A stretch of 38,826 nt of DNA from Sulfuritalea sp. (GTDB lineage: Bacteria; Pseudomonadota; Gammaproteobacteria; Burkholderiales; Rhodocyclaceae). A model generated the notes under the pieces. That model was not told the origin of the DNA and ran no database searches. It saw nothing but the letters and a program-made list of their open reading frames with translations. Shown here in pieces: positions 22,806 to 30,994 of the stretch (the first letter of the stretch is position 1; each line of letters opens with the position of its first letter). The stretch spans positions 1 through 38,826 of the forward strand of contig JALNZB010000032.1 of the NCBI GenBank assembly GCA_023229545.1. Reading direction: 5' to 3'. Position numbers and translations under genes: made by a program.

Positions 22806-23027
22806 CGACAACACCGTCGCTTCGAAACCGCTGATCAAGTTCGCGGTGGTGGTGTGCTTTCGCATGACGTGAGACTGGCAATCTCCTTCAGTAGCCTGGC
22901 GGCTTGACCAGCCCAGAAGCCAATCCCGCACTACGTCACACAAGAGCCCTATTCCGGCAACAAACGCCCCTTGGACACGATCGGTAAGCATTGGCATCAA
23001 TCACTGGCCGACGAATACCTGGTGAGA
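22806..23027. other. Intergenic stretch, no gene recognised
   Basis: These 222 bp separate the CYTH-CHAD gene from the unknown gene below. The last ~30 bp resemble the sequence at 29437-29466 that follows the second copy of that gene, so the duplicated unit extends slightly past its stop codon. Confidence 0.5.
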
Positions 23028-23426
23028 TTAAGCGTCTGATCCGTGGCTATCTTCGGCCTCGAAAACGCCCTTGTGTAATAGGTTCTGTCCATCTGATCTG
23101 CATAAGTAAGTGTCAGGCTTAGCCAGATCAAACTGCTCATTCAAATCGATGCGGGCGCGATATGTGCCCCTATTCCAGAGGTTCTCCCACAGTCTGGACA
23201 ACTCGATATCCTCGTCCATGCGAAAGAACTCACCTGGCCAGTTAGCTCGGGTTTCCTTGGTCCAGAATGTTTCTACATCTTCAAGCGCGCTCCACCACGC
23301 TTCGAGCTCCGCTTGGGGAATGCAAGGAAACCAAAGCCACTCATGGTTACCGAACCCCTCCTCCACCGGGACGACAAACTCGCTGTCGCATCTGCGAATG
23401 AGTTCCGAAACGATTCCAATATCCAA
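23028..23426 (-). CDS. Unknown protein, copy A of a duplicated gene
   Basis: This 132-residue, acidic, Trp-rich cytoplasmic protein belongs to no family I recognise. Notable stretches are EEGFGNHEWLWFPCIPQAELEAWW and MDEDIELSRLWENLWNRGTYR. It starts with TTG at 23426, preceded by a strong AAGGAGG site at 8 bp spacing. Copy B at 29467-29865 has exactly the same length, the same strand and a TTG start, with about 15 residue differences by eye. The size and acidity resemble small immunity or cassette-borne proteins, but no partner toxin is visible. Confidence 0.65.
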   Translation of the reverse strand: MDIGIVSELIRRCDSEFVVPVEEGFGNHEWLWFPCIPQAELEAWWSALEDVETFWTKETRANWPGEFFRMDEDIELSRLWENLWNRGTYRARIDLNEQFDLAKPDTYLCRSDGQNLLHKGVFEAEDSHGSDA

Positions 23427-23506
23427 GATGACTGCCTCCTTCTACGAATAGTTAATGAAAAAACAAGCGCAACCTAGAACAAAACACTCACAAAACTGCA
23501 ATATAA

Positions 23507-23540
23507 GTCTCATCGGCTTGTAATTTTTGCGAATTAGTCT
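23507..23540 (+). promoter_or_regulatory. Putative Pho box promoter of phoX
   Basis: GTCTCAT-CGGC-TTGTAAT (23507-23524) is followed by exactly 10 bp and TAGTCT (23535-23540). This puts transcription about 30 bp ahead of the phoX start codon. The flanking DNA is unusually AT-rich for the window. Confidence 0.55.
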
Positions 23541-23576
23541 GCCGTCTCCTTACTACTCAGCACTTGGAGACTTCAA

Positions 23577-25922
23577 ATGGAAATGCGCGTGAAAGCAATA
23601 TATTTGGCGGTGGCATCGACCTTTGCCCTGGCGGGTTGCGGTGGAGGCAGCGACAGTTCAACCCCCTCCAGCACAGCGTTAACCGGGATCTTGTCCGACT
23701 CTTACGTCAAGGGCGTGACCTATTCCACCAGCACGGGCGCTTCCGGCGTCACTGGCGCCAACGGCGAATTCACCTACAAAGCGGGCGATACGGTTACCTT
23801 CAAGATCGGCCAGGCAACTCTGGGTTCCGTAAGCATGGCCAGCACGGCACTGAGCAACCTGAGCGGTAACAAAGTCGTGCGCCCCAAGGATATCGCTGGC
23901 GTGACCGATGAGACCGACGAGAAGGCGCTGGCTGTTGCGCAAGTCATCCAGACGGTTGCCGGTGCCTCCACGACCGCCACGAACATTGATGTCAGTGCTA
24001 ACGCCCCTCTGCTGTCCGCCGCATCCACCATCAATTCACTCGCTGCCGCCGACACGGCACTGAAAGGCGCGGGGCTGACACCGGCAGCGCTCTCCAATGT
24101 CACCACGCACTTGCTGAATGCGCCCGCCAAAGTGAAGTCGGTCACCTTCACCCCGACCGACATTACTGGCCTGTCCGATGCGAACCGCGCGATCGCTTAC
24201 ACCACCTCGACCGTGAACGTGACCTATGCCGACGGCAGTGTGAAAAATTTCCCTCTGTCATATGCAAATCTGTTCAACAACACCGACACCGACAAGACTG
24301 CCGACGGATCGGCGGCTGCCGTCGTTCGCAACAAGAATGGCGTGATCCAGAATGATGCCAATGGCAACCCGTATATCCCGCAAACGCCAGATGCCAATTC
24401 ATTGCTGAACATCGGCGGCACGCCGTATCTAGTCACCCATTTCGAATATGAAAATGTCGATAGCACGGGCGCAGCCGGCTACGGAAAAATCCCGATGCTG
24501 ATGACAGTGGCCAAACTTGTTCAGAACAGCACAGACGGCAAATTCACCGTCGACTCGATCAAGCAGGTCGATTTCTCCGCAGTCAATGGCCTGTGGATTC
24601 CCTGCGCAGGCAGCCGCTCACCCTGGAACACCCATTTGGGCTCCGAGGAATATGAGCCGGATGCGCGCTGCGAAGTCGATGCGACCTATGCCGCCATCGG
24701 CGGCGGTTCGTGTGCTGCCATGGAATACACCGCGCGCATGAATGGCTTCCGCACCATCTACGGCGCAACGACAGCGTCTCCTTACCATTACGGCGCAGTG
24801 CCCGAAGTAACCATCGCCAGCAACGGCACCAGCACCGTGGAAAAATGGTACACGCTGGGCCGTATCTCGCGCGAGAAAGTGCAGATGTTCGGTGACTCGC
24901 GCACCGCAATCCAGGGCGACGATGGAACCTACACCAGCCTCACCATGTTTGTGGCGGACAACGCGGGCGATCTGTCCGCAGGCAACCTGTATGCGGCAAA
25001 ATGGAACCAGGTGTCGCCCGTGGGCACGGATGGCGGCGAAGCCAACCTGACCTGGATCAATCTGGGCCATGCCACCCATGCCGAGATCAAGGCCGCCGTC
25101 GATGCGGGCGTGACCTTCAACGATCTGTTCCTCACTTCCACCACTGCGGCAGCCGGATTCACAGCGGTCAAGACCGGGCATGAAGTCGCTAAGGTCGAAT
25201 ATCTGCAACTGAAGACCGGCAACTTTACGACCGGCGTCCCCATCGTCACCCTGGCCGCCTTCCTCGAAACCCGCCGTTATGCCGCGCTGATGGGCGCAAC
25301 GACCGAATTCGAGAAGTACGAGGGCGTGGCTTACAACGCCAGGGAGAACAAAGCCTACGCCGCGTTTGCTCGCATGTCGAAAGGCATGGAAGTCGGCGCC
25401 GCCGATCCGGTTGACCACATCCGTATCAAGAAGAACTCGTCCGGCGGTGTATACGAGATGTCGCTCAAGCCTAACCAGCGTGACTCCTTAGGCGCTGCAA
25501 TCGGCAGCGACTTCGTACCGGTCTCGATGAAGGCGATCGTGCTCGGCAAGGACATCACGGCGGATGCCGACGGCAACAAGTCCGACCTGAACTCGATCTC
25601 CGCCCCGGACAACCTGTCGTTCTCCGACCGGATGCGCGTGTTGTTCATCGGCGAGGATTCCGGCAGCCACGTCAACAACTACCTGTGGGCCTACCATGTC
25701 GACACCGGCAGCCTGGTGCGTATCCTCTCCCTGCCGATGGGTGCGGAATCCACCGGTCTGCAAGTCGTGGACAACATGAACGGGCACGCTTACATCATGA
25801 GCAACTACCAGCATGCCGGCGACCCGATCGGTGATCCAGTCGTCTATAACCGCATCAAGCCGCTGATCAACGTCAACAAAGCGGAAATCGGCTATCTCGG
25901 CGGCCTGCCTGCCATGCATTAA
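23577..25922 (+). CDS. phoX: PhoX-family alkaline phosphatase lipoprotein
   Basis: This 781-residue secreted protein has a lipoprotein signal (basic start, hydrophobic stretch, lipobox LAGC with Cys21). A small domain follows at about 36-85 (SDSYVKGVTYSTSTGASGVTGANGEFTYKAGDTVTF), of a type common in betaproteobacterial lipoproteins. The large PhoX/DUF839 phosphatase domain runs from about 280 to the end. Its hallmark is GLWIPCAGSRSPWNTHLGSEEYEPDA with Cys343, equivalent to the iron-ligating Cys region of PhoX; LFIGEDSGSHVNNYLWAYHVDTG fits the C-terminal part. PhoX releases phosphate from organic esters outside the cytoplasm. GGAGA lies 6 bp before the ATG. A Pho box precedes it and a hairpin terminator follows. 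Confidence 0.87.
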   Translation: MEMRVKAIYLAVASTFALAGCGGGSDSSTPSSTALTGILSDSYVKGVTYSTSTGASGVTGANGEFTYKAGDTVTFKIGQATLGSVSMASTALSNLSGNKVVRPKDIAGVTDETDEKALAVAQVIQTVAGASTTATNIDVSANAPLLSAASTINSLAAADTALKGAGLTPAALSNVTTHLLNAPAKVKSVTFTPTDITGLSDANRAIAYTTSTVNVTYADGSVKNFPLSYANLFNNTDTDKTADGSAAAVVRNKNGVIQNDANGNPYIPQTPDANSLLNIGGTPYLVTHFEYENVDSTGAAGYGKIPMLMTVAKLVQNSTDGKFTVDSIKQVDFSAVNGLWIPCAGSRSPWNTHLGSEEYEPDARCEVDATYAAIGGGSCAAMEYTARMNGFRTIYGATTASPYHYGAVPEVTIASNGTSTVEKWYTLGRISREKVQMFGDSRTAIQGDDGTYTSLTMFVADNAGDLSAGNLYAAKWNQVSPVGTDGGEANLTWINLGHATHAEIKAAVDAGVTFNDLFLTSTTAAAGFTAVKTGHEVAKVEYLQLKTGNFTTGVPIVTLAAFLETRRYAALMGATTEFEKYEGVAYNARENKAYAAFARMSKGMEVGAADPVDHIRIKKNSSGGVYEMSLKPNQRDSLGAAIGSDFVPVSMKAIVLGKDITADADGNKSDLNSISAPDNLSFSDRMRVLFIGEDSGSHVNNYLWAYHVDTGSLVRILSLPMGAESTGLQVVDNMNGHAYIMSNYQHAGDPIGDPVVYNRIKPLINVNKAEIGYLGGLPAMH

Positions 25923-25953
25923 GAGAACGCCAGTAACAGTGGTTCTTTGCTTT

Positions 25954-25988
25954 CCCCGGTCGCCCAAAGCGGCCGGGGATTGCTCTTT
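25954..25988 (+). terminator. Intrinsic terminator after phoX
   Basis: CCCCGGTCGC (25954-25963) pairs with GCGGCCGGGG (25969-25978), with one G-U pair and a 5-base loop. ATTGCTCTTT follows. The stem is strong and the T-run is imperfect. Confidence 0.6.
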
Positions 25989-26071
25989 GCGGGTTTGACA
26001 GTCTGTTTCAAAGAATCCGCAATATCGGTCTGGCATGCTGCCGGACACGCTCTGAAATAGAAGAGCGCCAG

Positions 26072-27289
26072 ATGCGCGCAAGGATTATTTTTGTGACCAC
26101 GATCAAGCAACTTGTCCTGACGGTTTCAGTCGCTGCCCTGTTTGCGCTGTTCACCGCCTGCGGTGGCGGCAGCGCGGCAAGCCCGTCCGCCGGAACGCAA
26201 GCCGTATCCAAGGCGGCAGTCGGGGAAAAGATATTTTTCGACACCAGCCTGTCCGAACCGGCCGGCATGTCCTGTGCCACTTGTCACGACCCGGCGCGAG
26301 CCTTCACCGATTCGCATGCGCTGGCGATCAGCATGGGCGTGTCCGAGGGTGTGATCCCCGGCCTGTTCGGCGGACGCAACACCCCGACCATTGTCTACCA
26401 CGTCCTGACACCCGTCTTTGGCTTTGCCGAAGAAGGACCGTACGGCGGCCTGTTCCACGACGGACGGGCTGCCACGCTGGCCGATCAGGCGGGCGGACCG
26501 CCCACCAATCCGGTGGAGATGCACAACCCGGACATGGCCAGCTACGTCAATAAAGTCAAAAGCGCGGCGTATGCCGACGACGTCAAACGCGTGTGGGGCA
26601 ACGATGTCTTCGACAACGTCACCGAGGCCTATAAAAAAATCACCGCCACAGTCGCCGAGTTCGAAAAGACGGACAAGCGCTTTGCCCCCTTTACATCCAA
26701 ATTCGATTACTGGCTCGCGGGCAAGGTGAAATTGACCAGCGAGGAACTGAACGGACTCAGCCTGTTCAACGCCAGCGACAAGGGCAACTGCGCTGCCTGC
26801 CACCCCAGTATTGCGCCGAGTTCGGTCACGCCGCCGCTGTTCACCGATTTCACCTACGATGCATTGGGCGTCCCGCGCAATGCCGCCATCCCCGCAAATG
26901 CCGACCCGAACTATTTCGACCTGGGGCTATGCGGGCCGGCCCGCACGGACTTCAGTTCCCCCACCTTGTGCGGAAAATTCAGGGTGCCCACGCTGCGGAA
27001 TGTCGCCATCACCGCTCCCTATTTCCATAACGGCAAATTTTCGAATCTGCGCGATGTCGTCAAATTCTATGTCACGCGCGACATCAATCCGGAACTCTGG
27101 TATCCGCTGGATGGCAACGGCAATGTCGTAAAATTCGACGACTTGCCCGCTCAGTACAGGATCAACGTCAACATTTCCGAGCCGCCATACAACCGCCGCC
27201 TTGGAGACCTGCCCGCCATGACAGAAGTTGAAATCGACCATGTGGTGGCATTCCTCAACGCCCTGACCGATGGCTATGTCCTTCCCTGA
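26072..27289 (+). CDS. Di-haem cytochrome c peroxidase/MauG-family lipoprotein
   Basis: This 405-residue protein has a lipoprotein signal (hydrophobic LVLTVSVAALFALF ending in TAC-GGG) and two haem c sites, CATCH (about residue 68) and CAACH (about 243). Family landmarks are GEKIFFDTSLSEPAGMSCATCHDPARAFTDS, GRNTPTIVYHVL, LFHDGRAATLADQA, KFRVPTLRNVAITAPYFHNGKF and the C-terminal VVAFLNALTDGY. Members reduce H2O2 or modify proteins by long-range oxidation. Here it follows phoX by 150 bp, past a terminator. A TTGACA at 25995-26000 and the CAATAT near 26020 give a likely promoter of its own, though the phoX transcript could read through. The start codon could be a few residues further in. Confidence 0.85.
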   Translation: MRARIIFVTTIKQLVLTVSVAALFALFTACGGGSAASPSAGTQAVSKAAVGEKIFFDTSLSEPAGMSCATCHDPARAFTDSHALAISMGVSEGVIPGLFGGRNTPTIVYHVLTPVFGFAEEGPYGGLFHDGRAATLADQAGGPPTNPVEMHNPDMASYVNKVKSAAYADDVKRVWGNDVFDNVTEAYKKITATVAEFEKTDKRFAPFTSKFDYWLAGKVKLTSEELNGLSLFNASDKGNCAACHPSIAPSSVTPPLFTDFTYDALGVPRNAAIPANADPNYFDLGLCGPARTDFSSPTLCGKFRVPTLRNVAITAPYFHNGKFSNLRDVVKFYVTRDINPELWYPLDGNGNVVKFDDLPAQYRINVNISEPPYNRRLGDLPAMTEVEIDHVVAFLNALTDGYVLP

Positions 27290-27302
27290 TTTCCTTGATT
27301 GA

Positions 27303-27680
27303 CGGATAAGGACCCAGAAAGGGCTTTCCGGCGCGCCGGAACCCATTCGAAGCGACGGCCGGTATGAGTACACCCATTATCTGCAGCAGAACGGCGCCGG
27401 CGACGAATTCCGCGGCAACGACGAGGTCATGGCCAAGTTCTTCGATGCCGACGGCAGCCTCAAGGCGGAGGCGGTCAGCCAATTGCACAACGATGTCACC
27501 GTATTGCTGAATCCCTTGCGGGCCAGGGCCCTGGCGCTGAACAAGGCCTACAAGGCGCTGGTTGACGAACAGAGCTTTGCGTTCGGTCGCGACGCCACGG
27601 TGACAGCGGTCAATACCGTGCACAGAAACGTCAAGATCGGCACGGCTACCGGCATAGTGCAAGCCGTTACGGGCCCTTGA
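27303..27680 (+). pseudogene. 5'-truncated gene fragment of unknown family
   Basis: An open frame without a start runs from just after a TGA at 27300 to a TGA at 27678-27680. Its translation (RYEYTHYLQQNGAGDEFRG, then DEVMAKFFDADGSLKAEAV, then ALVDEQSFAFGRDATVTAVNTVHRNV) is clearly protein-like, with coding-type codon use, and looks like the C-terminal ~110 residues of a larger protein. An internal ATG at 27429 has no ribosome site. I do not recognise the family. Confidence 0.55.
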
Positions 27681-27927
27681 CCAGATTTCCCGGGAAAGGA
27701 CTGAAGTTCAGGACTCCCTGCTCTGCGCGCGCTGGCACCAGGCTGGAGAGAAACTGGTGCGGGCAGTGTTCCCACGAGAAGCGCCGCCCGTGGCTGGCCA
27801 CGGCTTCGCGGTCCAGCGTGAGCGCCTTCTCAAAGTGATCACAGAGGAGCTCCCAGGGCGGGGTTGTTTCGGCCGGGCTGCTCGCTATCGCAGGACGTAG
27901 ACCGAGTGCGCCTTCGACGACCGCCAT
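27667..27927 (-). pseudogene. 3' fragment of a glycosyltransferase-like gene
   Basis: The minus-strand frame ends in WELLCDHFEKALTLDREAV, HGRRFSWEHCPHQFLSSL and a short tail. This is the pattern at the C-terminus of GT4 glycosyltransferases (an FSWE-type helix before the end). The N-terminal Rossmann domains are absent and the start codon has no family context, so only the tail remains. It overlaps the preceding fragment tail to tail. Confidence 0.45.
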
Positions 27928-27961
27928 CGCAATCCGCCGCTCGCCGAAGAATCGTCACAGC

Positions 27962-28102
27962 ACGTCCGGCGACCAACCGTTCTGCTTCTCTCATACCCCC
28001 AAGAAAACCGAGAACTTCAAATGGGGTGGCTGGCGCTTCGAGGTCGTGGACATGGAACGAAACCGTGTCGACGAAGTGCTAGTAAAACGGGTGGAAACTT
28101 AG
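27962..28102 (+). pseudogene. 3' fragment of a CorC/HlyC-family gene
   Basis: The frame reads KKTENFKWGGWRFEVVDMER and then NRVDEVLVKRVET before TAG at 28100-28102. GWRFEVVDMxxNRVDxVLV is the end of the CorC/HlyC transporter-associated domain. The membrane and CBS parts are missing. Its stop overlaps the stop of the convergent GGDEF gene. Confidence 0.55.
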
Positions 28103-29355
28103 CGGCGAGTCTCCAGATATGGAAAAAATTCGCGGTCTGCGCCCAGCATGTGTTTTGTAACTACGTCGTGGGTCAGGAACTGGAAAAGTTCGCCCGCCTC
28201 CAGCATGCCGTTGCGGAAGCGGTCGGTCAGGCTAACGGCTCTAGTGCTTAATTCGCGATGGGTATCGGCATGCAACGCCGCGCCGGGATACCCGGCCGCC
28301 GTGATAATTGCCTCCTCGTTTTGGAAATGCTGTACGACAACGCGAATAAAGGCATCGACTATTTCGCCCGTCTCGTCCGCAGGGCGTCCCGAAAGCATGG
28401 CAGCAAGCAGATCGTTGGCGCGACCGAATAGGGCCTGGTGCTCGCGGTCGATCGTTTCATGGCCGCTTTCGTATGCCTTGTGCCAAACCAACTGCAGGAA
28501 CCGCGCGTCGACTTTCTCCCCGACGTTACCGCGCCGCGGTGTTTCTGGCGCAAATTGAACCTGGTTACGGCCATTGGTTTTCGCCTGGTAAAGCGCGGCA
28601 TCAGCGCGCTGGAACCACTGCTCCCAAGTTTCTTCCGGCATGCATTCGGCAACGCCGATACTTCCCGTAATGTGACCGACTTCCGGAAAATCTGTCTTGG
28701 CTATCATTTCGCGCAGTCGCTCGGCTAGTAGAGAAGCGGTCGACAGGGTCGTATTGGGACACAGAACGATGAATTCTTCACCGCCCCATCGGGTAAGTGA
28801 ATCGCTGGTGCGCTGGGCTACCCGGAGTTGTGACGCCAACTCAACCAGCACCTGGTCGCCGATGCCGTGGCCATAGCGGTCATTGACCGACTTGAAGAAA
28901 TCGGCGTCCAGGACCAGTAGCGACAGTGGATGGTCATATCGCGCCAGGCGATCCATTTCGCTGCGGACGGCCTCCTCAAGCCGTCGCCGGTTCCAGGCGC
29001 CGGTAAGCTTGTCGGTACCGGCCAGCCGATTAAGTTCGCTTAGCGCCAATTGCAATCCCTGGTTGGCCTGTTGCAGTTGCCTCGCCGCCAAGGTGCTGCC
29101 AAGCTCGGTGTCGTGGAAAAGCGCCAGCGATACGATACGTTGGCCGATGTACGCCACCAGAATGATGACGAAGCCGCCGATCGAATCCCCAAGCGCATCG
29201 GAGAGTCCAAGCGCTGGAAGCAATTGGTAGTGGAACCAGTGGTGGCCAAAGTAGACACAGATGCTTGAGAGCAAGCCGACAGCGGCCAAGACCGCGCTAC
29301 CACGGCGCAGAATGGTTCTTGTACGGTGATAGTCCAGATGCACCCTGTCCATCAT
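28099..29355 (-). CDS. Membrane diguanylate cyclase with bacteriohemerythrin domain
   Basis: This 418-residue protein has two membrane segments (about 18-36 and 55-80), a coiled linker (LAARQLQQANQGLQLALSELNRLAGTD), a GGDEF domain with the active signature RWGGEEFIVL, and a C-terminal hemerythrin domain (about 285-418). The di-iron ligands are present: HKAYESGHETIDREHQ, HFQNEEAI, HADTHREL and HMLGADREF. It should make c-di-GMP in response to oxygen or redox state through the di-iron site. The GGDEF start (DKLTGAWNRRRLEEAV) and the I-site region are near normal. It is transcribed alone, leftward. Confidence 0.9.
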   Translation of the reverse strand: MMDRVHLDYHRTRTILRRGSAVLAAVGLLSSICVYFGHHWFHYQLLPALGLSDALGDSIGGFVIILVAYIGQRIVSLALFHDTELGSTLAARQLQQANQGLQLALSELNRLAGTDKLTGAWNRRRLEEAVRSEMDRLARYDHPLSLLVLDADFFKSVNDRYGHGIGDQVLVELASQLRVAQRTSDSLTRWGGEEFIVLCPNTTLSTASLLAERLREMIAKTDFPEVGHITGSIGVAECMPEETWEQWFQRADAALYQAKTNGRNQVQFAPETPRRGNVGEKVDARFLQLVWHKAYESGHETIDREHQALFGRANDLLAAMLSGRPADETGEIVDAFIRVVVQHFQNEEAIITAAGYPGAALHADTHRELSTRAVSLTDRFRNGMLEAGELFQFLTHDVVTKHMLGADREFFPYLETRR

Positions 29356-29466
29356 GCTTACGCAGCTACAAGCAACCTTGGCCGGAGTTCGCGCGTAATT
29401 GACTGCAAGGGCTTAGCCGGTTTGCATACCGTCGTCCCGCGCTGGACTGATGAATACTTGATGCAA

Positions 29467-29865
29467 CTAAGCGTCGGAACCACAGCTATCTTCGGCCTCA
29501 TAAGCGCCATTGTGTAATAGGTTCGTTCCATCTGATCTTCGTAAGTAAGTGTCAGGCTTAGCCAGATCAAACTGCTCATTCAAATCGATGCGAACGCGAT
29601 ATGTGCCCCTATTCCAAAGGTTCTCCCACAGCCTGGACAACTCGATATCCTCGTCCATGCAAAAGAACTCGCCGGGCCAGTTTGCTCGGGTTTCCTTAGT
29701 CCAGAATATTTCTACATCTTCAAGCGCGCTCCACCACGCTTCGAGCTCCGCTTGAGAAATGCAAGGAAACCACAGCCACTCATGGTTACCGAAGCCCTCC
29801 TCCAGCGGGACAACAAACTCGCTGTCGCATCTGCGAATGAGATCCGAAAGAATCGTCTCATCCAA
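29467..29865 (-). CDS. Unknown protein, copy B of a duplicated gene
   Basis: This is the paralogue of the 23028-23426 gene: same 132-residue length, same orientation, TTG start with a GAGGG site ahead, and near-identical sequence except at the N-terminus (MDETILSDLIRR against MDIGIVSELIRR) and scattered positions. Downstream DNA also matches copy A for about 30 bp. Conservation of the reading frame in both copies suggests both are, or recently were, functional. Confidence 0.65.
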   Translation of the reverse strand: MDETILSDLIRRCDSEFVVPLEEGFGNHEWLWFPCISQAELEAWWSALEDVEIFWTKETRANWPGEFFCMDEDIELSRLWENLWNRGTYRVRIDLNEQFDLAKPDTYLRRSDGTNLLHNGAYEAEDSCGSDA

Positions 29866-29934
29866 AATGATTTACCCTCACGAATAGTCGATGAAGAAAC
29901 GAGCTGAGCGCAGCACAGGAAAGCGGGAACTGGA

Positions 29935-30573
29935 TCAATTTTCCATGGCAAGACTGCTCTGGAGTTCCGTCTTGATCGGCGACATGCGAGCGGCCGGAGT
30001 AGTGGTTTGAAAACGCCTGAGTATTGACATGACCTCATCGTGTCGATTATAGAAATTCGAGAATCCAACCAGGAATGACTTGGCCTGACTGGATTTCCGT
30101 GCTCCCAAGCACTTGAGCATGGTGTATCGGGCAAGGAATTCGCGCACTTCAGATTCGGTCGCCACGATAGAAAACACGACTCCCTTGGTGTTGGCTGTCT
30201 CATCGAGAAGCAGTTGAATCCTGATGTCGGAAATATTGTGCCAAGACACGTGCAACCACGAAACGGCATTCGTCCACGCAATCATTGACTGGGCTCGGAA
30301 AGAAGGGAAATAGATGCCCCCGTGGTCGCAGACGAAGTAGATTGAAGCCGCCTCGGGCCGTCGACGTAGCGCAATCAGGACCAGGATGCCGGAAGCGAAC
30401 CACAATGTGAGCGTGAGTGCGAAAGAAATGCTGTTGATAGATACGGCCAGATAGACCAGCAGCCCGGCGCTCAACAAGCAAAGACCGCGATACGTCGCCT
30501 CAAGCCAACGTGGTGTGCGGTAAATGAAGTGATCCTCTCCAAATGCTGGTCGTGCGCTCAGGGTCTTATTCAA
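29935..30573 (-). CDS. Unknown membrane protein
   Basis: This 212-residue protein has two adjacent hydrophobic segments at about 28-50 and 52-68 (GLCLLSAGLLVYLAVSINS; FALTLTLWFASGILVLIAL), followed by a soluble domain with a possible beta-rich fold (IYFVCDHGGIYFPSFRAQSM ... WLHVSWHNISDIRIQLLLDE). The shape resembles bacterial PH-like membrane proteins but I cannot assign a family. The TTG start at 30573 has GGGAG 7 bp upstream. It sits directly upstream of duplicated copy B on the same strand, 69 bp apart, so the two may be co-transcribed. Confidence 0.6.
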   Translation of the reverse strand: MNKTLSARPAFGEDHFIYRTPRWLEATYRGLCLLSAGLLVYLAVSINSISFALTLTLWFASGILVLIALRRRPEAASIYFVCDHGGIYFPSFRAQSMIAWTNAVSWLHVSWHNISDIRIQLLLDETANTKGVVFSIVATESEVREFLARYTMLKCLGARKSSQAKSFLVGFSNFYNRHDEVMSILRRFQTTTPAARMSPIKTELQSSLAMEN

Positions 30574-30926
30574 TGCAGGGCTCCCAGTGATCGCTTTGCG
30601 TTCACGTTCGACCGATCAGTGTCGGTGCCATTCATTGCAGCCGCATTACAAAATTGCGACAGTCGGAATGTGTGGAGAACTCCGCTCGTGGGCTATTTCT
30701 AGTGCCAAAGCGCCGCGCGAGCTCCAGCAGCTAACCGTTGAAAACGGCCCGGCCAGCAATGTGACGAAGGGACAGTAACTCCCGGTCCATCGTCCTTTAC
30801 CAACTTGCGCGACGTCGAGCAGCGGCACGGCGGCGAAGAGCGGGGTCCCACCGCCGTGCCGCCAGCACCGACTTTCGACGGTGCTGGCCAGGCACACCTC
30901 GGCGTCACTTTGGTACTGCAACAAAG
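30574..30926. other. Intergenic region with one dispersed repeat
   Basis: These 353 bp hold copy 5 of the dispersed repeat (30852-30876) and no recognisable gene. A short frame (30587-30778, ending ELQQLTVENGPASNVTKGQ) has no family resemblance. Confidence 0.5.
30852..30876 (+). repeat. Dispersed 24-bp repeat, copy 5
   Basis: This intergenic copy (CGCCGTGCCGCCAGCACCGA...) lies about 50 bp upstream of the Pho box of the sia operon. It carries one change in the core (GCACC for GCGCC). Confidence 0.7.
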
Positions 30927-30960
30927 ATGTTATCCGTCCGTAACAATCGAACCCTAGGAT
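30927..30960 (+). promoter_or_regulatory. Putative Pho box promoter of the sia operon
   Basis: ATGTTAT-CCGT-CCGTAAC (30927-30944) is followed by exactly 10 bp and TAGGAT (30955-30960). An in-frame ATG at 30959 falls inside the -10, which supports the downstream start at 30995 for the first gene. Confidence 0.5.
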
Positions 30961-30994
30961 GAGTCGCTCTAGCCAAGTTCATCCGGAGCTTTCC

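Noticed and set aside
21228..23000. 590-codon minus-strand frame opposite the CYTH-CHAD gene
   Set aside because: The plus-strand frame carries clear CYTH and CHAD motifs. The opposite frame is Gln/Gly/Arg-rich without any motif.
25995..26025. Seventh Pho box, before the di-haem peroxidase gene
   Set aside because: CTGTTTC is followed after 10 bp by CAATAT, but the partner heptamer 11 bp upstream (GGTTTGA) is poor. A TTGACA sigma-70 promoter explains the site as well.
30587..30800. Possible integron-type recombination site near GCTAACCGTT and cassette-like small genes
   Set aside because: No paired attC core sites with the right spacing, no integrase and no array were found. The small duplicated genes alone do not support an integron.
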